A stretch of 45,462 nt of DNA from Abyssibacter sp. (GTDB lineage Bacteria; Pseudomonadota; Gammaproteobacteria; Nevskiales; OUC007): the NCBI GenBank assembly GCA_023146115.1, contig JAGLCS010000008.1, positions 1-45,462 on the forward strand. Reading direction: 5' to 3'. This document shows positions 21,659 through 31,074 of this stretch, piece by piece. The translations under genes and the position numbers were made by a program. Each line of letters begins with the position of its first letter. Positions within the stretch are counted from its first letter, which is position 1. The notes under the pieces are model-generated. The model was not told where the DNA came from and searched no databases. It saw only the letters and a program-made list of their open reading frames with translations.

Positions 21659-22068
21659 ATGTCCACCCAGCCGTCCAAGGACCTGGAAACGTTTCCGAAT
21701 CCGAACCCGGATCGGGATTTCCTCATTCAGATGCGCATTCCCGAATTCACCTGCCTGTGCCCGAAAACCGGCCAGCCGGACTTCGCCACGCTTTATCTGG
21801 ACTACATTGCCGATCAGACCTGTGTCGAACTGAAATCGCTGAAGCTCTACATCTGGAGCTTTCGCAACGAAGGCGCCTTTCATGAGGCCGTAACGAACCG
21901 GATTCTCGACGATCTCGTGGCCGGCACGGCCCCGCGCTACATGCGCCTGACCGCGGAATTCTTCGTTCGCGGCGGTATCTACACGACCGTGGTTGCCGAG
22001 CACCGCGCCCCCGACTGGACACCCGGCCCGCCGTCACCGGTGCCCCCGATTCGCACGGCAGGTGCCGC

Positions 22069-22072
<4 letters not shown>
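21659..22072 (+). CDS. queF: NADPH-dependent 7-cyano-7-deazaguanine reductase QueF (type I)
   Basis: QueF reduces preQ0 to preQ1 in queuosine biosynthesis, the only known nitrile-to-amine biological reduction. At 137 aa this is the short single-domain YkvM type, not the 282-aa tandem form of E. coli. The catalytic cysteine C34 and the nearby aspartate D41 are in [11 protein letters not shown], and the VELKSLKLY motif contributes substrate binding. GGAG five nt upstream supports ATG 21659. The stop overlaps the next gene's start (ATGA), an unexpected coupling to a peptidase. Confidence 0.95.
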
Positions 22073-24039
<1,967 letters not shown>

Positions 24040-24050
24040 TCCGCCCCGGA

Positions 24051-24088
24051 CGAACCACGGGCTGCTAGGGCGGATAGCCCGTGGTTCG
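24051..24088. terminator. 13-bp perfect hairpin between the convergent M3 peptidase and FGGY kinase genes
   Basis: CGAACCACGGGCT (24051-24063) and AGCCCGTGGTTCG (24076-24088) are perfect inverted repeats around a 12-nt loop. The kinase stop codon TAG lies in the loop (24065-24067), so the right arm is its last codons. No T-run follows on either strand, so it may work as a bidirectional RNA end-protecting or factor-dependent terminator. Confidence 0.6.
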
Positions 24089-25621
24089 GCGCAGCTGACG
24101 ATACAAGGGCTTCATCCGGCCGTACATGCGCTCATAAACGCGGGTGTAGAGACGGTCGTAGGTGCGCACCGCGGCGGGCTCGGGTTCGAACACGTCGCCC
24201 ACATGGGTCATGGCGCGCACCGCCGTCCGGTAGTCGGGATGCATCCCGGTGCCCACCGCCGCATTGATCGCGGCCCCCAGCGCCGATGCCTCGTAAACAT
24301 GTGGCCGTTCCGCCGGCAAGCCGAACACGTCAGCCGTGATCTGCATGGCGACGTCACTTTGCGAACCACCGCCGGCGACGCGCAGGCGGCGAACCGGTTG
24401 TCGCGTCGTCCTCTCGATCTTTTCGCGGCCATGGCGCAGCGCGTAGGCCAGACCTTCGAGAATGGCGCGATAGACATGCGCCCGCGTGTGAACATCGCTG
24501 AACCCGATAATCGCGCCCTTGGCCTCCGGCCCGGGATCACGGATGCCGGGACTCCAGTACGGCTGCAGCATCAAACCCTGGGAACCGGCAGGAATATCGC
24601 GAATCTGCTGGTCCAGCACGGCCTCGGTCGGCAACCCCGTGGATGCGGCGATTTGTTCTTCCGGCGCACCAAACTCCTGCTTGAACCAGGACACCATCCA
24701 GAACCCGCGGAAAATCTGGATTTCGGTGTTGTAATGCCCCGGCACGGCCGCCGGATAGGCCGGCAGGTAGCGGATCACCTCGCGGTATTTCTCCGAAACC
24801 GTGTTAATCGTCGCCGTGGTGCCATAGCCCAGGCAAGCCACGTCGCTCGACAACGCGCCGGAGCCCAGCACCTCGCAGGCCTTATCGCCGGCGGCCGCCA
24901 CCAACGGCAGGCCCTCTGGCAAACCGAGTTCGCCCGCCGCGGCCGTCGTGAGCCCGCCAAGCGACTGCCCAGGCGGGACCAGTTCCGGCAGTTGATCGGG
25001 CCGCACGCAGACCGCCTTCCACTTCCAGTCCCAGCGGTGCGCCCACTGCTGCTGGCTGTAGCTGAACGGAACGTAGCCGACCTGACACCCAACGGAGTCA
25101 CGGAAGTGCCCGGTCAGCCGATGCGTGAGATAGCCGGATAGAAACAGGAAGCGTCGTGTGCGCTGCCACAACGCCGGTTGATGAGCCTGCAACCAGTTCG
25201 ATTCAGCGTCGGCACGAAACTGGGCGATGGTCTCGTGCACACCGAGCGTACGGAACAACCAGCCCCACGGGCCGGGAACATTGCCCAGACCGGGCTGAAC
25301 CCGTTTGTCCAACCAGAGGATCGCCGGCCTCAGCGCCTCGCCGCGTTCATCCACGCACACGACCGAGCCGCGTTGCGTTGTCAGGCTGACGGCTTCGATG
25401 TTCGCGGGATCGACGCCGGCCTCGTTCCAGAGCGTATGACAGCTGTCGCGCAACGCCGCCCAATACACCTCGACATCCTGCTCCGCCCAGCCTGGCGCGG
25501 CGGAGTGATATGGCGTGAAGGCCACCTGCGCCCTCGCCACCAGTGCGCCACCGGCGTCAAAGACGATCGCGCGTGCACTTTGCGTGCCCACGTCCAATGC
25601 CAGCACATAGCGGTCAGCCAC
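24065..25621 (-). CDS. FGGY-family carbohydrate kinase
   Basis: The 518-aa product has both actin-like ATPase lobes of FGGY kinases. The N-terminal phosphate loop is LALDVGTQSARAIVFD, the central region has AAAGDKACEVLGSGAL, and a second phosphate loop is GYGTTATINT. Adenosine-binding and signature residues are in RVAGGGSQSDVAMQITADV and EASALGAAINAAVG. The sugar substrate (for example a pentulose or polyol) cannot be decided from sequence. The start is GTG 25621. It overlaps by 8 bp the end of the HAD phosphatase gene, so kinase and phosphatase are co-transcribed. Confidence 0.9.
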   Translation of the reverse strand: MADRYVLALDVGTQSARAIVFDAGGALVARAQVAFTPYHSAAPGWAEQDVEVYWAALRDSCHTLWNEAGVDPANIEAVSLTTQRGSVVCVDERGEALRPAILWLDKRVQPGLGNVPGPWGWLFRTLGVHETIAQFRADAESNWLQAHQPALWQRTRRFLFLSGYLTHRLTGHFRDSVGCQVGYVPFSYSQQQWAHRWDWKWKAVCVRPDQLPELVPPGQSLGGLTTAAAGELGLPEGLPLVAAAGDKACEVLGSGALSSDVACLGYGTTATINTVSEKYREVIRYLPAYPAAVPGHYNTEIQIFRGFWMVSWFKQEFGAPEEQIAASTGLPTEAVLDQQIRDIPAGSQGLMLQPYWSPGIRDPGPEAKGAIIGFSDVHTRAHVYRAILEGLAYALRHGREKIERTTRQPVRRLRVAGGGSQSDVAMQITADVFGLPAERPHVYEASALGAAINAAVGTGMHPDYRTAVRAMTHVGDVFEPEPAAVRTYDRLYTRVYERMYGRMKPLYRQLRRTTGYPP

Positions 25622-26387
25622 TAACCGGAGGCTCGATCAGGCTGTTCAGAAACGGCACGTCGATGACATGACAACCGACATCCGCCCCGAGTGAATCCAG
25701 GATCTCCACGGGCATATCGGCCTCCCCCAGGCTGTCCACGACCAGCACCGCATCGTCAAACGCCTGTTTTCGGGTGTTGGAGTTAACCGTCACCAAGGTG
25801 GTCAGGCCGGCCGAACGCGCTGCTTGCAACCCGACGTCGGAGTCCTCGATCGCCACACAATGGCCAGCCGGCACGCCCAGGCGTTCGAGCGCAAGCTCGT
25901 ATAGATCGGGAGACGGTTTTTTGGCGCGCACGTCCTCGGAACCCACCACCAGATCCACCTTGTCGATCAGGCCCGGACCCATGGCGTGCGCCAGAAACGG
26001 CTCGATACTCGCGCGACTGGCATTGGTGACGATTGCGACTTGCACACCCAATGCCTTGGCCTCCTCGATCAGGCGGCGCACACCGGGGCGCAGCGGAATC
26101 TTGCCGCGCTCAAGTCGCTTTGCGTAATGCCTGGATTTCGCACTGTGGACGGCCTCCACCAGCTCGTCCACCGATTGATCACCGTGCTCTGGTTGATAGG
26201 CTTCGACGTAATGCCGCACACGCTCCCGGCCCCCTGGCATGTTCAGCAGCTTGCGGTAGAGTTTCGGCCCCCACTTCCAGGCCAGGCCCAGATCCTTGAA
26301 GGCACTGTTATACGCCGGCCGGTGACCCTGCGCTTCGGTGTCGGCCAGCGTGCCATCAAGATCGAACAGTAGTGCCTTAAGCCACAC
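25614..26387 (-). CDS. HAD-superfamily hydrolase, CbbY/phosphoglycolate-phosphatase-like
   Basis: The 257-aa HAD phosphatase has the nucleophile motif LLFDLDGTLADT, an alpha-helical cap with HSAKSRHYAKRLERGKIPLRPG, motif II AIVTNAS, motif III lysine in AKKPSPDLYELAL, and motif IV IEDSDVGLQAARSAGL. This pattern matches CbbY-type phosphatases, which act on sugar bisphosphates such as xylulose-1,5-bisphosphate. Pairing with the FGGY kinase suggests a small sugar-phosphate salvage or repair module (inference). The start is GTG 26387 with no clear Shine-Dalgarno; a nearby ATG is out of frame. It diverges from gluQ across 78 bp. Confidence 0.88.
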   Translation of the reverse strand: MWLKALLFDLDGTLADTEAQGHRPAYNSAFKDLGLAWKWGPKLYRKLLNMPGGRERVRHYVEAYQPEHGDQSVDELVEAVHSAKSRHYAKRLERGKIPLRPGVRRLIEEAKALGVQVAIVTNASRASIEPFLAHAMGPGLIDKVDLVVGSEDVRAKKPSPDLYELALERLGVPAGHCVAIEDSDVGLQAARSAGLTTLVTVNSNTRKQAFDDAVLVVDSLGEADMPVEILDSLGADVGCHVIDVPFLNSLIEPPVSG

Positions 26388-26465
26388 GGGTCATCGAGAT
26401 TTGAGCGAGCAAGTCCATATCATACGGGTCATTCCATGCCTCGCGACGACTGTACGGACTGAGTT

Positions 26466-27350
26466 GTGACCTACGTCGGACGTTTTGCGCCCTCGCCCTC
26501 CGGCCCGTTGCACCTGGGTTCGGTGGTGGCTGCCGCCGCGAGTTATCTCGATGCCAAGGCTCACCACGGGGTTTGGCTGGTGCGTATCGAAGACCTGGAC
26601 CAGGGCCGTTCCGACCCGGCGATCGCCCAACATATTCTCGACACGCTGGCAGCACTGGGCATGACACCGGACCGACCGCCCACCTACCAATCCCGTCAGC
26701 AGCACCGATACCGAGACGCGGCAGCCGCCCTGCGGGGGCAAGGCCTGATCTACCCATGCGGATGCACCCGCGCCCAGATTCGAGAAGCGGCGCAGACCCC
26801 TGGCGTTTATCCAGGCACCTGCCGCGATGGGCTCGCGCAGGGCCGCTCCGGCCGATCCCTGCGGCTGCGCTTGGAACAACCGGGCGACGCCTTTGACGAC
26901 CGCTTCGCCGGCCCGCAGTACAGCCAATCCGGTCAGGACTACGGCGACCCCACGATCGTTCGCGCCGACGACAGCTTCGCCTACATTCTCGCTGGGGCGG
27001 TAGATGACGTGCTCGACGGGATCACCGACGTTGTCCGCGGGGATGACTTGTTACCGACCACGTCGCCGCAACGACTGTTGCTGGAGCGGCTGGAACTCAC
27101 CCCACCGCGATACGCGCATATCCCGGTGCTACTGGGGCCCGACGGGCGAAAGCTGAGCAAGCAGAATCACGCACCGGCGATTGATGCGTCGGAGCCGCTT
27201 GCGGTCCTGCGCCATGCGCTGGACGCCCTCGGTCTACGGCCATTCCTCGGCCGCGAGACGTTCCCGCAGAGCGTGAACGGGCTCTGGCGCGCGGCCATTT
27301 GCGCCTGGAAGGACTATCTCGCCGATCGGCAGGCGACGATTTCGCGCTAG
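26466..27350 (+). CDS. gluQ: Glutamyl-queuosine tRNA(Asp) synthetase
   Basis: GluQ-RS attaches glutamate to the queuosine at position 34 of tRNA-Asp. The 294-aa product resembles the catalytic half of glutamyl-tRNA synthetase and lacks the anticodon-binding domain. HIGH-type motif HLGS is at residues 16-19 and KLSKQ near 236. A zinc site is formed by C98, C100, Y115 and C119 (PCGC...VYPGTC). The start is GTG 26466. queF, in the same pathway, is 4 kb away. phaR follows at 55 bp. Confidence 0.96.
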   Translation: MTYVGRFAPSPSGPLHLGSVVAAAASYLDAKAHHGVWLVRIEDLDQGRSDPAIAQHILDTLAALGMTPDRPPTYQSRQQHRYRDAAAALRGQGLIYPCGCTRAQIREAAQTPGVYPGTCRDGLAQGRSGRSLRLRLEQPGDAFDDRFAGPQYSQSGQDYGDPTIVRADDSFAYILAGAVDDVLDGITDVVRGDDLLPTTSPQRLLLERLELTPPRYAHIPVLLGPDGRKLSKQNHAPAIDASEPLAVLRHALDALGLRPFLGRETFPQSVNGLWRAAICAWKDYLADRQATISR

Positions 27351-27384
27351 GCGCTAGCGGCCCCATCTGGCACACTTCCGCAGT

Positions 27385-27396
27385 GCAACAATTCAA
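27385..27396 (+). promoter_or_regulatory. Candidate PhaR operator upstream of phaR
   Basis: The 12-mer GCAACAATTCAA fits at every position the degenerate motif I recall for Ralstonia PhaR (GCAMMAAWTMMD). It ends 8 nt before the phaR ATG, where it would cover the ribosome-binding region and could support autorepression. Two weaker copies flank the promoter downstream of phaR. The recalled consensus should be verified. Confidence 0.55.
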
Positions 27397-27404
27397 GACT
27401 TTTC

Positions 27405-27908
27405 ATGACTGACGACGTTCGTGTCATCAAAAAATATCCGAATCGCCGGTTGTACGACACCGCGATCAGCCGCTACATCACCCTGGAGGAGATTCGCCAA
27501 TTGGTGATCGACGAGGTGAAGTTCGTCGTCATCGACAAGCGGACACGCCAGGACATCACCCGCAACATCCTGTTGCAGGTCATCTCCGAACAGGAGGAAG
27601 GCGGTAACCCGCTGTTCCGCACCCAGTTGCTCGAGCAGCTCATCCGTTTCTACGGCGATAGCATGCAGAGCACGGCCAGCCACTATCTGGAGCTGTCGCT
27701 GCAACTGTTCATCGAGCGTAGCCAGCAGTTGAAGGATCAACTTCGCAACCGCCTGGGAACTGCGACGCCACTTCAGACTCTTAAAGACCTGGCATCCGAG
27801 AACACGCAGTTATGGCGCGCCGTCCGTCGCGAGTTCGTCAAGAACCTATCGCGAAACAAAACCGGGAAGGCCGACGAGGAAGAGACCACCTCGACGACCG
27901 ACTCGTGA
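27405..27908 (+). CDS. phaR: Polyhydroxyalkanoate synthesis repressor PhaR
   Basis: PhaR binds PHA granules and DNA: when granules are absent it represses phasin and its own gene, and it is titrated off DNA by nascent polymer. The 167-aa product has the conserved N-terminal DNA-binding domain (about 6-67), with IKKYPNRRLYDTAISRYITLEEI, followed by the PHB-accumulation regulatory domain with GGNPLFRTQLLEQLIRFYG and a helical C-terminus. No strong Shine-Dalgarno is visible, and a candidate PhaR site lies at -20 to -9 relative to ATG 27405. No phasin, phaC, phaA or phaB gene lies next to it in this window. Confidence 0.95.
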   Translation: MTDDVRVIKKYPNRRLYDTAISRYITLEEIRQLVIDEVKFVVIDKRTRQDITRNILLQVISEQEEGGNPLFRTQLLEQLIRFYGDSMQSTASHYLELSLQLFIERSQQLKDQLRNRLGTATPLQTLKDLASENTQLWRAVRREFVKNLSRNKTGKADEEETTSTTDS

Positions 27909-27934
27909 CGCCGGTCACAGACGTTACGTGCACT

Positions 27935-27946
27935 GCAACATTTTTG
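27935..27946 (+). promoter_or_regulatory. GCAACA-type motif abutting the -35 box (candidate PhaR site)
   Basis: GCAACATTTTTG matches 9 of 12 positions of the recalled PhaR 12-mer and shares TGCAACA with the site upstream of phaR. It ends exactly where the TTGACA box begins. A third copy, GCAACATAGACA at 27981-27992 (10 of 12), sits at the expected transcription start. The promoter is therefore bracketed by two copies. Confidence 0.45.
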
Positions 27947-27975
27947 TTGACACATTAGTAAGCTAACCATATACT
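27947..27975 (+). promoter_or_regulatory. Near-consensus sigma-70 promoter
   Basis: The -35 box TTGACA (27947-27952) is separated by exactly 17 bp from the -10 box TATACT (27970-27975), five of six and six of six consensus matches respectively counted across both boxes as 11 of 12. Transcription should start near 27982-27983. No coding region follows in this direction; the product is the candidate small RNA at 27983-28095. Confidence 0.8.
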
Positions 27976-27980
27976 GCATC

Positions 27981-27992
27981 GCAACATAGACA
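27981..27992 (+). promoter_or_regulatory. GCAACA-type motif at the predicted transcription start (candidate PhaR site)
   Basis: GCAACATAGACA matches 10 of 12 positions of the recalled PhaR motif. It overlaps the predicted start of the transcript from the 27947-27975 promoter, so a bound protein would block initiation. Confidence 0.45.
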
Positions 27993-28029
27993 GCCGATCA
28001 GCGACTCTCTGGCGCGACGGCTTGAACAG

Positions 28030-28071
28030 AGTCTCCTCCAGAAAGGCCTCGTGCCTTTCTCGCACCTTGGC
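28030..28071. repeat. 42-nt hairpin repeat, copy A
   Basis: This 42-nt segment matches copy B (28311-28352) at 36 of 42 positions without gaps. Both contain GTCTCCT, then AGAAAGGC, a short loop, GCCTTTC, and CGCACCTTGGC. The differences leave the hairpin intact: copy A keeps an extra outer A-T pair, copy B an extra inner G-C pair. Copy A lies inside the candidate small RNA. Confidence 0.75.
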
Positions 28072-28095
28072 CCCCTCCCCCGGGGGCTTTTTTTT
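28070..28095 (+). terminator. Intrinsic terminator of the candidate small RNA
   Basis: GCCCCC (28070-28075) pairs with GGGGGC (28082-28087) over a 6-nt loop and is followed directly by T8 (28088-28095). On the opposite strand the hairpin would be followed by purines, so it terminates plus-strand transcription only. Confidence 0.85.
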
Positions 28096-28281
28096 GTCTG
28101 TTATCCGGCGCCTCCGCCCATAGGACACACCCCCAGCCGCAAGCGGTCGCTGGCGCAGTTCGATAAACGGATGAAAAACGGCGCCGCCAGAACGAAGCGC
28201 CGCCGCCCCGAGCGGGCTTGGCGGTTGCGCGCGACCATGATCTGGCACCCGCGCCGCGGCACCATCAAATCGCAGACAAAC

Positions 28282-28306
28282 AAAAGCCCGGGCATGCCGG
28301 GCTTTT
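28282..28306. terminator. Bidirectional-looking hairpin terminator, mainly for pnp
   Basis: A 10-bp stem AAAAGCCCGG/CCGGGCTTTT with a 5-nt loop (GCATG). On the minus strand it is followed by CTTTTGTTTGTCTG, a U-rich tail about 200 nt after the pnp stop, so it most likely ends the rimP-pnp transcript. On the plus strand only four T follow. Confidence 0.8.
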
Positions 28307-28310
28307 GTCC

Positions 28311-28352
28311 AGTCTCCTTGAGAAAGGCGTCACGCCTTTCACGCACCTTGGC
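28311..28352. repeat. 42-nt hairpin repeat, copy B
   Basis: This is the diverged copy of 28030-28071 (36 of 42 identical). The hairpin is GAAAGGCG/CGCCTTTC around TCA. It is followed on the plus strand by a second hairpin, GGCGCTCT with AGAGCC, and TTTCC, a weaker version of the terminator that follows copy A. No promoter was found upstream of copy B, so it could be a decayed duplicate or part of the pnp 3' UTR on the minus strand. Confidence 0.75.
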
Positions 28353-28507
28353 GCTCTATTTTGAGAGCCTTTCCACTTCACCCCCCGGATTCGTGGCAGT
28401 TACTTCCGATTTCCCCAAATCATGTGAAGCAACTGTTAATCGTTACATTAACGAATCCTATCGTGCTAATCAAGCCACGATATGGGATGAGCGATTCTCC
28501 AATCTGA
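28353..28507. other. AT-richer non-coding stretch between the repeat and the pnp stop
   Basis: The 155 bp before the pnp stop codon hold no convincing gene. The only structure noted is a 6-bp perfect inverted repeat, GTTAAT (28435-28440) and ATTAAC (28447-28452), separated by 6 bp, plus the second hairpin after copy B at 28351-28371. It would form the pnp 3' UTR on the minus strand. Confidence 0.5.
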
Positions 28508-30595
28508 CTATTCGCCTTCTTCCAAGCGCATCGACAGACGAACGCGACCCTGCTTGTCCACTTCCAGCACTTTGACGCGGACTTCCTGACCTTCCGACAA
28601 CTCGTCCGAGACATTCTCGACACGCTGGTCAGAGATCTGGGAAATATGAACAAGACCATCCTTACCTGGCAAGATCGTCACGAACGCACCAAAGTCCATG
28701 AGTCGAGCAACCTTGCCTTCGTAGATCTCGCCAGCAACCACGTCCCGCGTGAGTTCTTCGATCCGCTTTACAGCGGCATCGGCAGCGGATTTGTCGACCG
28801 CGGCGATACGCACCGTACCGTCATCATCCAGATCAATCGTGGTGCCCGTTTCTTCAGTGATCGCACGGATGGTGACCCCACCCTTGCCGATCACGTCACG
28901 GATGCGATCCGGGTTGATCTTGATGGTCGTGATCCGGGGCGCCCACTCGGACATGTTCTCGCGCGGCGAGTCGATCACCTCATTCATGGCCTTCAGGATA
29001 TGCAGACGCGCTTCGCGTGCCTGATCCAGCGCCCGTTCCATGATCTCGCGAGTAATGCCGGCGATCTTGATGTCCATCTGCAGGGCGGTCACGCCCTCGG
29101 TGGTACCAGCCACCTTGAAGTCCATGTCGCCGAGGTGATCTTCGTCACCAAGAATGTCGGTGAGCACGGCAAAGCGGTCGTTGTCGAGAATCAGGCCCAT
29201 GGCCACGCCAGCGACCGGCGCCTTGATCGGCACACCGGCATCCATGAGCGACAGGCTCGTACCGCAAACCGATGCCATGGAACTGGAGCCGTTGGACTCG
29301 GTGATCTCGGACACCACGCGCACGACATACGGGAAGTCGTTTTCCAGATCCGGCATCACAGCGGCAATACCGCGGCGAGCCAGACGCCCATGGCCGATCT
29401 CACGACGCTTCGGCGACCCCATGAAACCGGTTTCGCCCACGCAGTACGGCGGGAAATTGTAGTGCAGCATGAAGCTGTCCTTGGTCTCGCCCGTCACGCT
29501 GTCGATGATCTGCGAATCGCGGCCGGTGCCCAGCGTCGTGACAACGAGCGCCTGGGTTTCACCGCGGGTGAAGATCGCAGAACCGTGGGTCCGTGGTACC
29601 GAACCGACCTGGATGTCCAGGCCGCGGACCGTGCGGGTATCACGGCCATCGATACGCGGCTGCCCTTCTAGGATGCGGCTGCGGACGATGCGCTTTTCCA
29701 GCTTGGAGAACGCACCGGAAACGTCAGAAGCACTCCATGCGTCGTCTTCGTCGGTCACCAGCTTTTCGATCAGGGCCGCCCGAATCTCGCCAAGACGATC
29801 CTGGCGGGCCAGCTTGTCAGCGATGGCGTAGGCCGCAGTCACATCGGACTCAGCCGCGGCGACGGCGCTCGCCAACGCGGTATCTTCTTCTGCTGCCGAC
29901 CATTCCCATGCGGGCTTTCCGGCTTCAGCCTTGAGTTCGTTGATCGCGCGGATCGCGGTCTGCGACTGCTCGTGACCGAACAGGACGGAACCCAGCATCA
30001 CTTCCTCGCTGAGCACGTTGGCTTCGGACTCGACCATCAACACGGCGTCTTCCGTGCCTGCGACAACCAGATCCAGCGCCGATTCGGCAAGCTGCGCTCT
30101 GGTCGGGTTCAGGACGTATTCGCCACCGATGTAACCGACGCGTGCCGCGCCGATCGGACCGGCGAACGGGCAGCCGGACAACGTCAGCGCAGCGCTGGCG
30201 CCGATGAGTGCCGGGATGTCTGCGGGCACCTCGGTATTAACCGAGATCACGGTCGCGACAACCTGCACTTCGTTCAGGAAGCCCTTCGGGAACAAGGGGC
30301 GAACCGGACGGTCGATCAGCCGGGACGTCAGCGTTTCGCCTTCGGTCGGACGGCCTTCTCGCTTGAAGAAGCCACCGGGAATGCGTCCGCCGGCGTAGAA
30401 CCGCTCTTGGTAGTTCACCGTTAGCGGGAAGAAGCCTTGGCCCGGTTTGGCCTCCTTTTGGGCCACGACAGTCACGAGGACAACCGTGTCATCCATGTTC
30501 ACCGTGACGGCGGCGGAGGCCTGGCGCGCGACAGCGCCGGTTTCGAGCGTGACGGTATGACTACCGTACTGGAAGGTCTTCTTGATCGAATCCAT
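28508..30595 (-). CDS. pnp: Polyribonucleotide nucleotidyltransferase (PNPase)
   Basis: PNPase is the phosphorolytic 3'-5' exoribonuclease of the RNA degradosome. The 695-aa product has two RNase PH domains (about 10-230 and 310-545), an alpha-helical linker, a KH domain ([17 protein letters not shown]) and a C-terminal S1 domain ending with [12 protein letters not shown]. The active-site region includes [19 protein letters not shown]. The start ATG 30595 is 15 nt downstream of the rpsO terminator. The rpsO-pnp order with a hairpin between is conserved; in E. coli RNase III cleaves there to allow autoregulation. Confidence 0.98.
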   Translation of the reverse strand: MDSIKKTFQYGSHTVTLETGAVARQASAAVTVNMDDTVVLVTVVAQKEAKPGQGFFPLTVNYQERFYAGGRIPGGFFKREGRPTEGETLTSRLIDRPVRPLFPKGFLNEVQVVATVISVNTEVPADIPALIGASAALTLSGCPFAGPIGAARVGYIGGEYVLNPTRAQLAESALDLVVAGTEDAVLMVESEANVLSEEVMLGSVLFGHEQSQTAIRAINELKAEAGKPAWEWSAAEEDTALASAVAAAESDVTAAYAIADKLARQDRLGEIRAALIEKLVTDEDDAWSASDVSGAFSKLEKRIVRSRILEGQPRIDGRDTRTVRGLDIQVGSVPRTHGSAIFTRGETQALVVTTLGTGRDSQIIDSVTGETKDSFMLHYNFPPYCVGETGFMGSPKRREIGHGRLARRGIAAVMPDLENDFPYVVRVVSEITESNGSSSMASVCGTSLSLMDAGVPIKAPVAGVAMGLILDNDRFAVLTDILGDEDHLGDMDFKVAGTTEGVTALQMDIKIAGITREIMERALDQAREARLHILKAMNEVIDSPRENMSEWAPRITTIKINPDRIRDVIGKGGVTIRAITEETGTTIDLDDDGTVRIAAVDKSAADAAVKRIEELTRDVVAGEIYEGKVARLMDFGAFVTILPGKDGLVHISQISDQRVENVSDELSEGQEVRVKVLEVDKQGRVRLSMRLEEGE

Positions 30596-30609
30596 TATTT
30601 ATCCGTTGC

Positions 30610-30637
30610 AAAAAAACGGCCGACAGAACGTCGGCCG
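30610..30637 (-). terminator. rpsO terminator / rpsO-pnp intergenic hairpin
   Basis: On the minus strand an 8-bp stem CGGCCGAC/GTCGGCCG (loop of 5) is followed by six T. It lies 19 bp after the rpsO stop and 15 bp before pnp, so it can terminate rpsO transcripts or be partly read through into pnp. Confidence 0.88.
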
Positions 30638-30655
30638 GTGTTGAATCAGTTCGGC

Positions 30656-30925
30656 CTAGCGGCGTAGACCGAGTTCTTTAATCAGTGCCTGATAGCGCCC
30701 CAAATCCTTGTTCTTGAGGTAATCAAGAAGCTTGCGGCGGTGGTTCACCATCTTCAGCAGGCCACGACGGGAGTGATGGTCTTTCTTATGCTTTGCGAAG
30801 TGGTCACCCAGTTCGGTGATCCGCTTGGACAGCAGCGCCACCTGAACCTCAGGCGAACCGGTATCGGCAGCCGAACGCTGATGATCACCGATCACGCTCT
30901 GCTTTTGCTCAGACGACAAAGACAT
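30656..30925 (-). CDS. rpsO: 30S ribosomal protein S15
   Basis: The 89-aa product is a full-length S15, the primary 16S rRNA-binding protein of the central domain. Family hallmarks are the [14 protein letters not shown] segment, [19 protein letters not shown], and the end [28 protein letters not shown] seven nt before ATG 30925 is a strong ribosome-binding site. A sigma-70 promoter lies 50 bp upstream (30976-31004), and a terminator follows. Confidence 0.98.
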   Translation of the reverse strand: MSLSSEQKQSVIGDHQRSAADTGSPEVQVALLSKRITELGDHFAKHKKDHHSRRGLLKMVNHRRKLLDYLKNKDLGRYQALIKELGLRR

Positions 30926-30975
30926 TCATTAACTCCTGGAAAATCGGGCACGCCCATGGGTGGCGAAGGGCGCGT

Positions 30976-31004
30976 ATTCTAGTGTGGCAATCGTATGAAA
31001 ACAA
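30976..31004 (-). promoter_or_regulatory. Sigma-70 promoter of rpsO-pnp
   Basis: On the minus strand, TTGTTT (31004-30999), a spacer of exactly 17 bp, and TAGAAT (30981-30976) lie in the 149-bp gap between truB and rpsO. This allows rpsO-pnp expression independent of the upstream rimP operon, as in E. coli. Confidence 0.7.
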
Positions 31005-31074
31005 GGCGTTCTGCGCTTTTTTGCCGCACAGCGCGACCGGCGGCAGAGTCGGCACGATATGCAGCCCGTCGAAC

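Larger units (their letters stand above)
27983..28095 (+). ncRNA. Candidate small RNA downstream of phaR
   Basis: The interval runs from the predicted start of a near-consensus promoter to the end of a run of eight T. No plausible ORF fills it. Predicted structure: a 5' stem from GACTCT (28003-28008) with AGAGTC (28028-28033); an unpaired stretch with CTCCTCC (28033-28039), complementary to a Shine-Dalgarno; an 8-bp hairpin AGAAAGGC/GCCTTTCT (28040-28060, 5-nt loop); a single-stranded CGCACCTTG; and an intrinsic terminator of six G-C pairs (28070-28087) followed by T8. The length of about 113 nt and this layout are typical of a trans-acting small RNA that blocks ribosome binding. That function is inference, and no family is recognised. 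Confidence 0.6.

Noticed and set aside
27955-28346. Two minus-strand ORFs (27955-28248 and 28101-28346) sharing the peptides VRERHEAFLEET and MRERRDAFLKET
   Set aside because: The shared peptides come from reading the 42-nt repeat hairpin as codons. The frames cross two terminators and a promoter, have no ribosome-binding sites and resemble no protein.
28435-28452. GTTAAT-N6-ATTAAC inverted repeat as an operator
   Set aside because: It lies in the pnp 3' region away from any promoter, and a 6-bp AT-rich palindrome is weak evidence on its own.
28051-28575. Plus-strand 174-codon open frame in the phaR-pnp interval
   Set aside because: It runs through the T8 terminator, both repeats and into pnp antisense, with no ribosome-binding site and low-quality composition.
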